Assembly (NCBI RefSeq): GCF_900100375.1
Contig: NZ_FNEZ01000007.1
Location: 156,968 to 220,967 of the forward strand
Reading direction: 5' to 3'
DNA length: 64,000 nt
Origin: Flavobacterium noncentrifugens
GTDB taxonomy: Bacteria; Bacteroidota; Bacteroidia; Flavobacteriales; Flavobacteriaceae
The notes under the pieces were generated by a model. It searched no databases. It was not told where the DNA came from and saw nothing but the letters and a program-made list of their open reading frames with translations. The translations under genes and the position numbers were made by a program. Below are positions 1 through 8,757 of the stretch, one piece after another (position 1 is the stretch's first letter; each line of letters opens with the position of its first letter).

Positions 1-92
1 ATGGCATTTCGGCTCCGGTTTTACATTTTAAAAAAGTCGGCAGGCAAACGATAGGCGAAGACGAACTTTTAATTTTTTCAAACCATGATTAA
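1..92 (+). CDS. ribD: C-terminal end of a RibD-like deaminase/reductase (partial)
   Basis: An open frame enters from the left edge (codons from base 3) and stops at 90-92, giving about 29 residues that begin GISAPVLHF and end with a DELLIFSNHD tail. The pattern of a G-x-x-AP turn and a D/E-E-L-L-x-F ending resembles the C-terminus of Bacteroidota RibD, which makes the pyrimidine intermediate of riboflavin. The stop overlaps the start of the next gene by 8 bp, so the two are probably translationally coupled. The fragment is very short, so the name is a reasoned guess. Confidence 0.5.
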   Translation, partial: GISAPVLHFKKVGRQTIGEDELLIFSNHD

Positions 93-690
93 CACCATTA
101 TTTTTGATTTTGGAGATATTTTTATCAATCTTGAAAAAGACAGGGCGATTGCAGCATTTGAAAAACTGGGATTGAAAGGCCCAAATGAAGAATTGCTGCA
201 GGCCAATGAAAAGTTTGAACGCGGACAAATTAAGGAAGACCAGTTTTTAGAAACGTTCCAGAAGTTTTTGCCTGAGGCCGATATTGAAGAAATTCGAAGC
301 GCGTGGAATGCTGTCATTGGCGACTTTCCGTTGTACCGATTGGAATTTTTACAATTGCTTTCCAACAAATACCGCTTGTTTTTACTGACGAATACCGATC
401 AGATCCATATTCATGAGTTTGAGGAAAATGTAGGCGTTTCGTTTTTCAGCGATTTTTACCAATGTTTTGAAAAAGTCTATTACTCGTTTGAAATGGGCAT
501 GCGAAAACCCGATTCGCAGATCTTTAGCTACATTTTAAACAAGCACGATCTTTCCCCAAAACGCACTTTATTCATCGACGACAAAAAAGAAAACACCGAC
601 GCAGCAGCAGCTTTGGGTATTAATGTGTGGAATTTGCAGGTAGGCAAAGAAGATGTCGTCGAGCTTTTTGAAAAGAAAATCCTCCAGTAA
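85..690 (+). CDS. HAD superfamily hydrolase, subfamily IA
   Basis: A 201-aa protein with the four HAD phosphohydrolase motifs in order: IIFDFGD near residues 4-10 (nucleophilic Asp), LLTNTD around residue 95-100 (motif II Thr), a Lys in GMRKPDSQIF, and FIDDKKEN (motif IV acidic pair). A helical cap lies between motifs I and II. The second motif I Asp is replaced by Gly, as in several haloacid-dehalogenase-like members of the DFG type, so the substrate cannot be predicted. It overlaps the preceding ribD-like frame by 8 bp and is followed 5 bp later by the YigZ-family gene, which suggests one transcript. Confidence 0.9.
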   Translation: MINTIIFDFGDIFINLEKDRAIAAFEKLGLKGPNEELLQANEKFERGQIKEDQFLETFQKFLPEADIEEIRSAWNAVIGDFPLYRLEFLQLLSNKYRLFLLTNTDQIHIHEFEENVGVSFFSDFYQCFEKVYYSFEMGMRKPDSQIFSYILNKHDLSPKRTLFIDDKKENTDAAAALGINVWNLQVGKEDVVELFEKKILQ

Positions 691-695
691 TTTTA

Positions 696-1310
696 ATGCC
701 TGAAATTAAAGACACGTATCAAACCCTTGCTTTTCCATCGGAAGAAGTCTTGTTGAAGGAAAAAGGCAGTAAGTTTTTCGGTTATGCTTTTCCGGTGGCT
801 TCCGAAGATGAAATCAAATCGAATTTAGAATTGCTTAGAAAACAACATTTTGGCGCGGTGCATTTTTGTTATGCGTGGCAAATGGGAACCGAAAAATTGT
901 CTTTTCGCGCGAATGACGACGGCGAACCCAGCAACAGTGCGGGAATGCCGATCTATGGGCAAATCCAGTCTTTTGATGTTACGAATGTTTTAATTGTGGT
1001 CGTACGATTCTTCGGCGGCGTGAAACTTGGCGTTGGCGGATTAATATCGGCTTATAAAACGACCGCGCAAATGGCTTTGGAAGCATCTGAAATTGAAGAA
1101 AGAACCATTGATGTTCATTTCATCGTATCATTCGATTATAAAAACATGAACAAAGTCATGCGCATTATTAAAGAAAAAAATCTAGAGATCATTTTCCAAA
1201 AAATGGAAATGAGCTGCGAAATCGAAATTGCCACCCGAAAAAAAAATGCCGAAAACGTATTCGGCACTTTTGAATCTCTATTTGAAATCGGTATAAAAAT
1301 TAAAGAATAA
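696..1310 (+). CDS. YigZ/IMPACT family protein
   Basis: A 204-aa protein of the YigZ (UPF0029/IMPACT) family. The N-terminal half carries the family signatures: KGSKFFGYAFPV near residue 25, an HFCYAW segment near 58, FRANDDGEPSNSAGMPI near 72-88 and RFFGGVKLGVGGL near 105-117. The C-terminal half is the small ferredoxin-like DUF1949-type domain. Bacterial members are translation-associated proteins of unclear biochemical role. The gene starts 5 bp after the HAD hydrolase and probably shares its transcript. Its length is usual for the family. Confidence 0.92.
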   Translation: MPEIKDTYQTLAFPSEEVLLKEKGSKFFGYAFPVASEDEIKSNLELLRKQHFGAVHFCYAWQMGTEKLSFRANDDGEPSNSAGMPIYGQIQSFDVTNVLIVVVRFFGGVKLGVGGLISAYKTTAQMALEASEIEERTIDVHFIVSFDYKNMNKVMRIIKEKNLEIIFQKMEMSCEIEIATRKKNAENVFGTFESLFEIGIKIKE

Positions 1311-1318
1311 TCCTGTTA

Positions 1319-1723
1319 TTATTCCAAATCCTTTAAAAGTGATTTTATATACTCCGGAGGTGCTATTGGTTTACCAATTTTAACATCTACAAACACCAGA
1401 ATAAAATGGGCCGTTGTTAATAACTCCGTTTTCTCATTCCATATTTCACAATCAAATTCGATCTTTACAGAAGTCTGGCTTTTGAACTTTGTTTTTACCG
1501 TTAGCAACTCATCATAACGCGCCGGCTTTTTATAGTTTAAAGTCATCGAAACGATCGGAAGCGCTATTCCGCTCTCCTCCATACTTTTATACGACACGCC
1601 TTTATTTCTAAGCCATTCGACGCGGCCTATCTCAAAATACGGAATGTAATTGCCGTGGTACACCACGCCCATTTGGTCTGTTTCCGAATAACGTACCCTG
1701 ACTTCAATTTGGTGTTCTTTCAT
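1319..1723 (-). CDS. Acyl-CoA thioesterase, YbgC/4HBT hotdog family
   Basis: A 134-aa single hotdog-fold thioesterase. The active-site region near residues 14-30 reads YSETDQMGVVYHGNYIPYFE, in which the Asp and the HGNY segment match the catalytic D/HGNYL pattern of the YbgC/4-hydroxybenzoyl-CoA thioesterase family. Such enzymes hydrolyse acyl-CoA in the cytoplasm; the chain specificity is not readable from sequence. It converges on the YigZ-family gene, the two stops being about 10 bp apart. A good promoter lies upstream at 1755-1782. Confidence 0.9.
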   Translation of the reverse strand: MKEHQIEVRVRYSETDQMGVVYHGNYIPYFEIGRVEWLRNKGVSYKSMEESGIALPIVSMTLNYKKPARYDELLTVKTKFKSQTSVKIEFDCEIWNEKTELLTTAHFILVFVDVKIGKPIAPPEYIKSLLKDLE

Positions 1724-1754
1724 AGGAGTTTTAAATAAAATTTTAATATATTAG

Positions 1755-1782
1755 CAAAGGTAAATAGGTGTTCTTACAACAA
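1755..1782 (-). promoter_or_regulatory. Bacteroidota-type promoter of the thioesterase gene
   Basis: On the minus strand a TTG-TTG doublet (1782-1777) precedes the -7 element TACCTTTG (1762-1755), with 17 or 14 bases between depending on which TTG is used. This matches the TTG/TAnnTTTG consensus of flavobacterial sigma factors. The -7 element is about 31 bp upstream of the ATG at 1723. Confidence 0.55.
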
Positions 1783-1921
1783 TATTTCTGAAAAATCAAA
1801 CCCTGTTTTATTTTTTTTTAACGATTTTTGTTCACATATTTGTTACCCCAAAATACAGCAAGAAAACTACTTTTCTTTTGTAAGAGAACCTTTAATAAAA
1901 AACACTAATTTAAAACAATTT

Positions 1922-3349
1922 ATGAGCAAAACTGCGCAATCAGTATGGGAAAATTGTCTCCTTTTCATAAAGGACAATATCCAGGATCAGGCTTACAAAA
2001 CCTGGTTCGAACCGATTAAGTCTGTTGAGCTGACCGATAACGCTTTATACATTCAGGTACCAAGTAAGTTTTTCTACGAATGGCTTGAAGAGCATTATGT
2101 GAAATTGTTAAAAGTGGCGCTTACCAAAGAACTCGGGAAAAGCGCGAAGTTACTCTATAAAATTAAAATGGAAAACACTTATGGCAACAAACAACCGTTT
2201 ACGGAACAATTGCCAAGTGCGCACCGCAGCCCGATGAAAACCCAGGAAGTTGATGCGCCATTTAAAAATCTGAGCCCGGAACTTAAAAATCCTTTTGTAA
2301 TTCCCGGAATCAGAAACCTCAAGATCGAATCCCAGTTAAATGCGAATTACAGTTTTGACAATTTCCTCGAAGGAGATTCAAACCGTTTGGCGCGTTCTGC
2401 AGGTATGGCTGTAGCCAATAAGCCAGGCGGAACTTCATTCAACCCGCTGTTGATTTTTGGCGGTGTCGGACTTGGAAAAACGCACCTGGCACACGCCATT
2501 GGTGTGGAGATCAAGGATAAATACCCAGAAAAAACGGTGTTGTACATTTCTGCGGAAATCTTCACCCAACAATATATTGATTCAGTTAAGAAAAACAACA
2601 GGAACGATTTCATCCACTTCTATCAATTGATCGATGTGCTGATTATTGATGACGTACAATTCTTATCCGGAAAATCAGGAACTCAGGATGTCTTTTTCCA
2701 CATTTTCAACTATTTGCACCAAAATGGCAAGCAGGTGATCTTGACATCGGATAAAGCGCCGGTTGATATGCAGGACATTGAGCAACGATTGCTTTCGCGT
2801 TTCAAATGGGGCTTGTCTGCCGAATTGCACCAGCCTGATTACGAAACAAGGATTTCAATCCTCAAAAATATTTTATACCGCGATGGCGTAGAAATGCCCG
2901 AGGACATCATTGAATATGTCGCCCGAAACATCAAATCGAATGTTCGCGAACTCGAAGGCGCGATCATTTCATTGATCGCACAATCTTCATTCAACAAGAA
3001 AGAAGTTACGATCGATTTGGCGAAACATGTTGTCGAAAAATTCGTCAAAAATGTCAAACGTGAAATCTCGATTGATTACATCCAGAAAATCGTTTCGGAT
3101 TATTTCCAACTCGATCTTGAAACGCTGCAATCCAAAACCAGGAAACGCCATGTTGTTCAGGCGCGGCAATTGGCAATGTTCTTTGCGAAGAAATTCACCA
3201 AAGCATCATTGGCAAACATCGGTTCACAAATCGGCGATCGCGACCACGCTACTGTATTGCACGCTTGCAAAACAGTTGACAATTTGGTAGCAACAGACAA
3301 ACAATTCAAAAAATTTGTTGAAGATATCAACAAAAAATTATCCTTGTAA
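1922..3349 (+). CDS. dnaA: Chromosomal replication initiator DnaA
   Basis: A 475-aa DnaA with all domains: the N-terminal interaction domain (1-80), a linker, the AAA+ core with Walker A GGVGLGKTHL near residue 181 and Walker B VLIIDDVQF near 238, and the C-terminal DNA-binding domain with the signature GDRDHATVLHACKTV near 436. It unwinds oriC and loads the replisome. A roughly 200-bp AT-rich leader precedes the ATG. Two genes follow at 1 and 9 bp in the same direction, so an operon dnaA-phosphatase-methylase is likely, closed by the terminator at 4581-4610. I found no convincing cluster of DnaA boxes next to the gene. Confidence 0.98.
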   Translation: MSKTAQSVWENCLLFIKDNIQDQAYKTWFEPIKSVELTDNALYIQVPSKFFYEWLEEHYVKLLKVALTKELGKSAKLLYKIKMENTYGNKQPFTEQLPSAHRSPMKTQEVDAPFKNLSPELKNPFVIPGIRNLKIESQLNANYSFDNFLEGDSNRLARSAGMAVANKPGGTSFNPLLIFGGVGLGKTHLAHAIGVEIKDKYPEKTVLYISAEIFTQQYIDSVKKNNRNDFIHFYQLIDVLIIDDVQFLSGKSGTQDVFFHIFNYLHQNGKQVILTSDKAPVDMQDIEQRLLSRFKWGLSAELHQPDYETRISILKNILYRDGVEMPEDIIEYVARNIKSNVRELEGAIISLIAQSSFNKKEVTIDLAKHVVEKFVKNVKREISIDYIQKIVSDYFQLDLETLQSKTRKRHVVQARQLAMFFAKKFTKASLANIGSQIGDRDHATVLHACKTVDNLVATDKQFKKFVEDINKKLSL

Positions 3350-3350
3350 A

Positions 3351-3818
3351 ATGCCTGTAAAAATTCTAATGGTCTGCCTGGGAAACATTTGCCGTTCGCC
3401 TTTGGCCGAAGGACTGTTGGCATCCAAACTTCCAAAAGACAAATTCGTTGTCGATTCAGCCGGTACCGGACATTGGCACGTTGGAAAACAGCCCGACGAG
3501 CGTTCGATTGCCGTAGCTAAAAAATACGGTCATGACATTTCCAGACAAAAAGGCAAGCAGTTTTCTAGTGCCGATTTTGACAATTTCGATTATATTTATG
3601 TGATGGACGGCACCAATTATAACGATGTAATGGAGTTGGCAAAAACCGATGAACAAGGAGCTAAGGTCAAACTAATCCTTGACGAAATGTTTCCCGGAGA
3701 CAATGTCGATGTTCCCGACCCTTATTATGGATTGCAAAATGGTTTCGAAACCCTGTACCACATGCTTGATGAAACCTGCGACATCATTGCCGAAAAGCTC
3801 ATTGCAAAACATTCTTAA
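3351..3818 (+). CDS. Low-molecular-weight protein tyrosine phosphatase
   Basis: A 155-aa enzyme with the P-loop CLGNICRSP near the N-terminus (C-x5-R-S, catalytic Cys and Arg) and the general-acid segment DPYYG near residue 125. It would dephosphorylate tyrosine or arginine residues in the cytoplasm. The frame is open upstream into dnaA, but the ATG at 3351, one base after the dnaA stop, places the P-loop at the family's usual distance from the N-terminus, so I use that start. Confidence 0.93.
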   Translation: MPVKILMVCLGNICRSPLAEGLLASKLPKDKFVVDSAGTGHWHVGKQPDERSIAVAKKYGHDISRQKGKQFSSADFDNFDYIYVMDGTNYNDVMELAKTDEQGAKVKLILDEMFPGDNVDVPDPYYGLQNGFETLYHMLDETCDIIAEKLIAKHS

Positions 3819-3827
3819 TTCCATCAG

Positions 3828-4568
3828 ATGAAACCGTCCGGAAAATTATACCTGATCCCAACGACTTTGGGCGACACAACCAATAATGAACAGGCGCAGC
3901 AGAACAATCCGATGGATGTATTGCCGCAAACCGTCAGAAGAACGGTTGAATTCATTGATGATTACATAGTTGAAAATGAAAAAACGGCGCGCAAGTTCAT
4001 CAAAAGCATTGCTCCTGAAAAAGTCCAGGCCACTCTATGCCTCAGTGCTTTAAACAAACACACCGCAGTTTCCGAATACAATAAAATGATCCAGCCGTGC
4101 ATGGAAGGCAAAAATGTCGGACTGATGTCCGAAGCCGGTTGTCCTGCAATCGCCGATCCAGGCGCAGCAATTGTAAAACTGGCACATGAGAAAGGCATTC
4201 AGGTCGTTCCGTTGGTTGGTCCAAGTTCGATTTTATTGGCCATGATGGCGTCTGGAATGAACGGACAGGGATTTACTTTTAATGGCTACTTGCCAATTGA
4301 AAAAACCGAAAAGAAAAATGTACTTAAAAATCTGGAAAAATTATCATCTGATAAAAACCAGTCACAAATTTTCATTGAAACGCCTTATAGAAACAATAAA
4401 TTATTAGAAGATATTTTGCAGGCTTTACAGCCAAGTACGCATCTTTGCGTAGCCGCAGACATTACTTTACCAACCGAATATATCAAAACGCTGCACGTAG
4501 CCGACTGGAAGAAGGTAACTGTCGATTTACACAACCGGCCAACGATTTTTATCATTCATAAAATGTAA
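3828..4568 (+). CDS. SAM-dependent methyltransferase, RsmI/tetrapyrrole methylase family
   Basis: A 246-aa protein with the tetrapyrrole-methylase fold. GKLYLIPTTLGD at the N-terminus and the block GLMSEAGCPAIADPGAAIV with VVPLVGPSS (about residues 98-135) match the SAM-binding core of RsmI, the 16S rRNA C1402 2'-O-methyltransferase. It lacks the usual C-terminal extension of true RsmI and belongs to a shorter paralogous group common in Bacteroidota, so its exact substrate is open. It follows the phosphatase by 9 bp and ends before a strong bidirectional terminator. Confidence 0.85.
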   Translation: MKPSGKLYLIPTTLGDTTNNEQAQQNNPMDVLPQTVRRTVEFIDDYIVENEKTARKFIKSIAPEKVQATLCLSALNKHTAVSEYNKMIQPCMEGKNVGLMSEAGCPAIADPGAAIVKLAHEKGIQVVPLVGPSSILLAMMASGMNGQGFTFNGYLPIEKTEKKNVLKNLEKLSSDKNQSQIFIETPYRNNKLLEDILQALQPSTHLCVAADITLPTEYIKTLHVADWKKVTVDLHNRPTIFIIHKM

Positions 4569-4580
4569 CTTTATTCCATA

Positions 4581-4610
4581 AAAAAACCTGTCGGCTGACA
4601 GGTTTTTTAT
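4581..4610. terminator. Bidirectional rho-independent terminator
   Basis: AAAAAACCTGTC-GGCT-GACAGGTTTTTT is a perfect stem with A/T tracts on both sides. It sits between the convergent dnaA operon and the lysozyme-like gene and can serve both. Confidence 0.9.
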
Positions 4611-4624
4611 TTTTATATTTGGGA

Positions 4625-5260
4625 TTACATCACTTTCGGATTGCTGTTTGCTTCAATTCCTGCTGTTTCATAACCTCCGAAATTTTTCATGTAGCTTTTA
4701 ATTGATGTACCGTAATTGTCTTTTAAATAGCGCTCGCCATTGCTTTTGAAGAATTTTTTTACCGATCCAACGCCACCCAAATGTGCAGCAGCTAAAATTC
4801 CCGACTCCGTAATTTTGATTCCGTTTACAATTTTTCCGGAATACTTTTCAATTTCATCCCGAAGCTCATATTTATTTTTTGAAAGTAAGGCTACAAATGC
4901 TTTTTCCTGCATTTTCGGACTGTTCAAAAAAGCTTCGTTGTTGTGGATTCCGATTGTCTTTAACGTTTGGGAACCAAATTGGTATTTTCCCATGTATCCC
5001 AAAGAATTGATCTTTTTGTATTTTCCCTGTGATTCTTTAAAAGCAAGTGCTTCTTTGAATCCAATAAAAAATTTGCCGGTAAAAGGAATGTTGAGATGGG
5101 AATAATCAGTTTGCTCTTTTGAAGGAAAGTTGTAGAGCGTTTCGTCTGAATTGTTAACGTAAAACCAATCGTGGTTTTTGAGTTCAAATGGTTTAAAAGC
5201 AAGGCTTAAAAACGTGACAATGATAATGAGGCTGGCGTAAAAAATGCATTTTTTAATCAT
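4625..5260 (-). CDS. Exported lysozyme-like (transglycosylase-fold) protein
   Basis: A 211-aa protein when started at the ATG at 5260; the frame opens at a GTG 27 bp upstream, but the ATG places the hydrophobic signal segment (about residues 5-22) right at the N-terminus. The segment FKESQGKY (Glu76) followed by NSLGYMGKYQFG resembles the catalytic Glu region of lytic transglycosylases and goose-type lysozymes, and a second motif LAAAHLGGVGSV lies near residue 165. Periplasmic peptidoglycan cleavage is therefore likely but inferred. It is transcribed toward the terminator at 4581-4610, in the same direction as the DUF2279/mltG cluster. Confidence 0.7.
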   Translation of the reverse strand: MIKKCIFYASLIIIVTFLSLAFKPFELKNHDWFYVNNSDETLYNFPSKEQTDYSHLNIPFTGKFFIGFKEALAFKESQGKYKKINSLGYMGKYQFGSQTLKTIGIHNNEAFLNSPKMQEKAFVALLSKNKYELRDEIEKYSGKIVNGIKITESGILAAAHLGGVGSVKKFFKSNGERYLKDNYGTSIKSYMKNFGGYETAGIEANSNPKVM

Positions 5261-5357
5261 AAATTGTTTTTCTTCCAAGACTGTCACTCCGGGAAATTTC
5301 TGCGGGACAAATATACGACAAAAAATATAAATCTGGTTATCAGCCAGTTAAACTTTT

Positions 5358-6278
5358 CTAAAAGTACAGCGCACGCAGCTTCCCCTTTCCGTCAGCCCTG
5401 TATTCAAACGTTGGCGCTGGAATTTTAATTGTGTTGAAGATTGAGAAAACGGTCTTCAAAACATGTGATTTGGTTTTGATTTTCGTCAGGTCGGCATCAA
5501 AACTGAAGTAAAATTGGCGTATTCTTTTGCGTTCTGGAAGAAAAATCGTGTTTACAAAAGCATCTTCCCCGGTAATCATGCCTTCGGCGCCATAACCAAC
5601 AGCTACATTGAGCCATTTAGGGATTTTGGAATCTTTAAAAAACGAATGCACATTGGCCGAAAGCCAGTACGTTTGCCCGTTGTAATCTTTTAAAAGCTGT
5701 TCGTTTAAAGAATTCCCCAGGGCATTTGGCCGCGCAGACGCATAAGGCGTCGTATGAGAAGAAAATTTCGGGATGATTCGTTGTTCTTTCCACAGCAATT
5801 CCTGGGAAACGAATAGTGCCGTTCCGGTTGCATTTGCTGCAACATCGCCCCACGAGGCGCCCCAATTTGAAGAATATCCATCCATAACCTCAACAGCAGT
5901 GAGGAATACAAAACCCAAAGTCGAACCGTAAATCAGTTGGCTTTTTCGGCTGGCTCCACTCCATTGCAACGCTTCTTTTCCTAATTTCCCAAAATGGTAC
6001 GATGAAAAAACATGCCCGGCTTTATCCATCTGCAGCCATTCGGAATTGTCGTTGATAAAATGAAAATCAGATCTTGCATAATCGGCATACCACAATTGGT
6101 TTAAACCCACCAAAACACCTGCAGATAAAGCAACTTCAGAAATCACTACTGTATTTCTTCGGGGAACATTTAAAGAATCCGAAGGTTTCAAAAATGCATT
6201 TACAGCACTTTGAGCCTGCAGATTTTGAAACATCAAAACCAACAAACCCAAAATAAATATGCTTTTTAGAAATTTCAA
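5358..6278 (-). CDS. DUF2279 (YfiM-like) exported protein
   Basis: A 306-aa protein with a clear signal peptide ending in FQNLQAQ. The central part carries the DUF2279 pattern: an MDKAGHVFSSY segment near residue 84, EVMDGYSSNWGASWGDVAANATG near 130-152 in which Trp/Gly/Asp are conserved, and a membrane-associated C-terminal half. No biochemical function is established for this family. The start codon directly abuts the stop of mltG, so the two are cotranscribed, pointing to an envelope role. Confidence 0.8.
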   Translation of the reverse strand: MKFLKSIFILGLLVLMFQNLQAQSAVNAFLKPSDSLNVPRRNTVVISEVALSAGVLVGLNQLWYADYARSDFHFINDNSEWLQMDKAGHVFSSYHFGKLGKEALQWSGASRKSQLIYGSTLGFVFLTAVEVMDGYSSNWGASWGDVAANATGTALFVSQELLWKEQRIIPKFSSHTTPYASARPNALGNSLNEQLLKDYNGQTYWLSANVHSFFKDSKIPKWLNVAVGYGAEGMITGEDAFVNTIFLPERKRIRQFYFSFDADLTKIKTKSHVLKTVFSIFNTIKIPAPTFEYRADGKGKLRALYF

Positions 6279-7322
6279 TTAACGCTTAATTCCTTGGCTG
6301 TTGACCCAGGCAACATATTTCTTACGGTTGACTTCATGCTGCGCTGGAGTGACGGCAAATTCATGATAACCGAAATTCGTCACACTTGCACAGAAGTAAA
6401 TGTAATTGTGCTTTTCCGGATTTAAAACCGCTTCAAGCGCCGTAATATCGGGCATCGCAATTGGCCCTGGCGGCAAACCGGCATACATGTAAGTGTTGTA
6501 TGGCGAATCGGTTTCGAGGTCTTTGTACAAAACACGTTTGATGACCTGGTTGAAATCGCCTGATTTTTTCTTGACCGCATAAATTACCGTTGGATCGGCT
6601 TCCAGTTTCATTCCGGTCGAATACCTGTTCAGATAAACGCCAGCTACTTTCGGTCGCTCGTCTTTTTTTACGGTTTCCTTATGTACGATCGAAGCTAAAA
6701 TTGAAGCCTGAATCGGTGTCAGGTTTTGTGCCTTGGCTTTGGCAATTCTCTCCTCTGTCCAGAATTTACGGTATTCTTTTGCCATCCGGTCACGGAATTT
6801 CTTTGCATCGGTATTCCAGAAAAATTCATAGGAATTTGGGATAAACATTGCAAGAACGTTTTCTTCGGTGAATCCGTTTTCTTTTAAAAATTCAGGATCT
6901 TTAAATGCCGTGATCAGGCTTAAACTGTCGGCTTCGATTTGCGAACCGATTCTTCCTGCAAAATCTTCGAGCCGTTCCTGATTATTAAAAGTCAGATCGA
7001 CAGGAACATTCACGCGAAGTGAGTTGATAATGTCATTGCTATTCATGCCCTTTTTGATCAAAAACCTTCCGGCTTTTTCGCTGCGCTGCGGATACGATTT
7101 TTTGTTGGCGACCAGATCAAAACGATCCATATCTTTAATATAAGGCGCGACTGCTTTTTTTACCTGTTCGTAATCGGCATTTGTCGGAATGTTGACATAA
7201 ACCTGTTTTTGCTCAAAGTTGGTATTGCCTGCGAAAATGTCGCGGTACACCATATAACCGTAAATGATCAATGCAGAAACGATGACGACTGAAGCAATGG
7301 CGGCGATTTTTTTTATATTCAA
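6279..7322 (-). CDS. mltG: Endolytic murein transglycosylase MltG
   Basis: A 347-aa inner-membrane protein with one N-terminal TM helix (about residues 5-24) and a periplasmic YceG domain. The catalytic region ASIVHKET (Glu near residue 218) and the C-terminal PTVIYAVKKKSGDFNQ, YNTYMYAGLPPGPI and YFCASVTNFGYHEF segments are diagnostic for MltG, which cleaves nascent glycan strands and sets their length. It lies 10 bp downstream of a GNAT gene and abuts the DUF2279 gene, forming a three-gene transcript 7869 to 5358. Confidence 0.96.
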   Translation of the reverse strand: MNIKKIAAIASVVIVSALIIYGYMVYRDIFAGNTNFEQKQVYVNIPTNADYEQVKKAVAPYIKDMDRFDLVANKKSYPQRSEKAGRFLIKKGMNSNDIINSLRVNVPVDLTFNNQERLEDFAGRIGSQIEADSLSLITAFKDPEFLKENGFTEENVLAMFIPNSYEFFWNTDAKKFRDRMAKEYRKFWTEERIAKAKAQNLTPIQASILASIVHKETVKKDERPKVAGVYLNRYSTGMKLEADPTVIYAVKKKSGDFNQVIKRVLYKDLETDSPYNTYMYAGLPPGPIAMPDITALEAVLNPEKHNYIYFCASVTNFGYHEFAVTPAQHEVNRKKYVAWVNSQGIKR

Positions 7323-7332
7323 AACGTAAATT

Positions 7333-7869
7333 TTATAGTTGGTTTTTGATTAGTTGAAACAGCACTTCATCTTTGTATTTTCCGTTGATGAAATTCCAGT
7401 CTTTTTTGATTCCGATTTGTTCGAACCCAAAATTAGTAAAAAGCCTGATACTGGCTTCATTTTGTGAATCAATATTCGCGAAAAGTTGGTGTAAATTTAA
7501 GTTTTTAAAAGCATATTGAATCAGTAGTTCCAAAGCTTCGGTTCCAATTCCGGCATTTCGGTTGTCGGGATTTTTGATCAGGATGCCAATTCCGGCGCGA
7601 TTGTTCCTCGGATCAAACTCAAAAATATCGATCAATCCGACAGGAAGAAAAGTTCCTTTTTTGCAAATTGCCAATCGCAATTGTTTCGCTTCATAAATAT
7701 CCTGCTGTGCATTTTTTAAATAATCGCGAATCAAAAACCGGCTGTACGGCGTTTGCGTATTGCTAACTTCCCAGATGAATTCGTCATTTTCGACCGCATA
7801 CACAAACTCAAGGTCTTCGGGCTCGAGCGCTCTGAGGAAAATATTTTCACCTTTTAATGTGAGTTTCAT
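7333..7869 (-). CDS. GNAT family N-acetyltransferase (RimJ/RimL-like)
   Basis: A 178-aa acetyltransferase. It opens with LRALEPEDLEFVYAVEND, typical of the RimJ/RimL subgroup, and carries the acetyl-CoA-binding motif A around NAGIGTEALELLIQYAF (residues about 104-120), ending in a NFGFEQIGIKKD strand. The substrate is unknown. It is the first gene of the transcript running into mltG and DUF2279, and its upstream neighbour dapF is separated by the heptamer repeat at 7920-7975. Confidence 0.88.
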   Translation of the reverse strand: MKLTLKGENIFLRALEPEDLEFVYAVENDEFIWEVSNTQTPYSRFLIRDYLKNAQQDIYEAKQLRLAICKKGTFLPVGLIDIFEFDPRNNRAGIGILIKNPDNRNAGIGTEALELLIQYAFKNLNLHQLFANIDSQNEASIRLFTNFGFEQIGIKKDWNFINGKYKDEVLFQLIKNQL

Positions 7870-7919
7870 TAGGATTTGATTTACGATTTTAGATGTACGA
7901 TTTTGAGGTAGTCTTGGAC

Positions 7920-7975
7920 TTTTGCCTTTTGCCTTTTGCCTTTTGCCTTTTGCCTTTTGCCTTTTGCCTTTTGCC
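7920..7975. repeat. Eight perfect tandem copies of the heptamer TTTTGCC
   Basis: TTTTGCC (GGCAAAA on the other strand) is repeated eight times without error between dapF and the GNAT gene. The last C is the first base of the dapF stop codon (7975-7977, TAG on the minus strand), so the array begins inside the stop. Perfect short arrays of this kind vary in copy number by slipped-strand mispairing. Seven-base steps shift frame, but it lies outside both genes. Confidence 0.97.
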
Positions 7976-8757
7976 TATATCTCAATTTCCCCTTTAAACA
8001 CAAAAGTGGCCGGGCCTTTTAGGAAAACATCGGTAAACTTTTCATCTTTTTCAGTGAATGATACTTCGAGTTTTCCGCCTTCGACATTCAGGTTGATCGT
8101 ATCAGAATTGGTTTTGCCAAGCGCTTTCATTGCAATGGCAACTGCGGTAGCGCCAGTTCCGCACGATAAAGTTTCATCTTCCACACCGCGTTCATAAGTA
8201 CGAACCGAAAAGGTATCTTCGTTATCCTGGTTTACAAAATTCACGTTGCTTCCGGCTTTGCCATATATATCGCTGTAGCGGATGTTTGCACCTTGGGTTT
8301 TCACGTCAAAATCTTTAAGGTTTTCCTCCATTTGAACATGATGCGGCGAACCTGTGTCGAGAAAAACGTGTTCGGCGGTAATTTCAATGGTATCGACATC
8401 TTTCATCTGTAAAGAAACCGTTCCATCGTCAAAAATCGTCGCTTGATGCAAGCCGTCTGTGGCAATGAAAGTCGTTTCCTTTTGGATGATATCCAGGCTT
8501 TTGGCAAATGAGACCAGGCAGCGTCCGCCATTTCCGCACATCGAACTCGTATTTCCATCGGAATTGTAATAAACCATCCGAAAATCGGTTTCGGGATCAT
8601 TTTCCAATAAAATCAATCCGTCTGCTCCGATTCCGAAACGGCGATCACACAATTTCGCAACAATCTCTGTGTTTTCTTTGGGGAATTTTCCGTCGCGGTT
8701 GTCGATCATGACAAAGTCGTTTCCGGTGCCTTGGTATTTGTAAAAAGTAAGTTTCAT
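7975..8757 (-). CDS. dapF: Diaminopimelate epimerase
   Basis: A 260-aa enzyme converting LL- to meso-diaminopimelate for lysine and peptidoglycan synthesis. Both active-site cysteines are present, in MCGNGGRC near residue 73 and ETLSCGTGATAVA near 192-205, within the paired DapF half-domains. The N-terminus KYQGTGNDFVMIDN is typical. Length and motifs are complete. The stop codon merges with the downstream heptamer repeat. Confidence 0.97.
   Translation of the reverse strand: MKLTFYKYQGTGNDFVMIDNRDGKFPKENTEIVAKLCDRRFGIGADGLILLENDPETDFRMVYYNSDGNTSSMCGNGGRCLVSFAKSLDIIQKETTFIATDGLHQATIFDDGTVSLQMKDVDTIEITAEHVFLDTGSPHHVQMEENLKDFDVKTQGANIRYSDIYGKAGSNVNFVNQDNEDTFSVRTYERGVEDETLSCGTGATAVAIAMKALGKTNSDTINLNVEGGKLEVSFTEKDEKFTDVFLKGPATFVFKGEIEI

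Noticed and set aside
1724..1921. Replication origin next to dnaA
   Set aside because: The leader is AT-rich but I found no cluster of DnaA-box-like TTATNCACA sequences, and oriC is often not beside dnaA in this phylum.
7920..7975. CRISPR
   Set aside because: Simple heptamer tandem without spacers.
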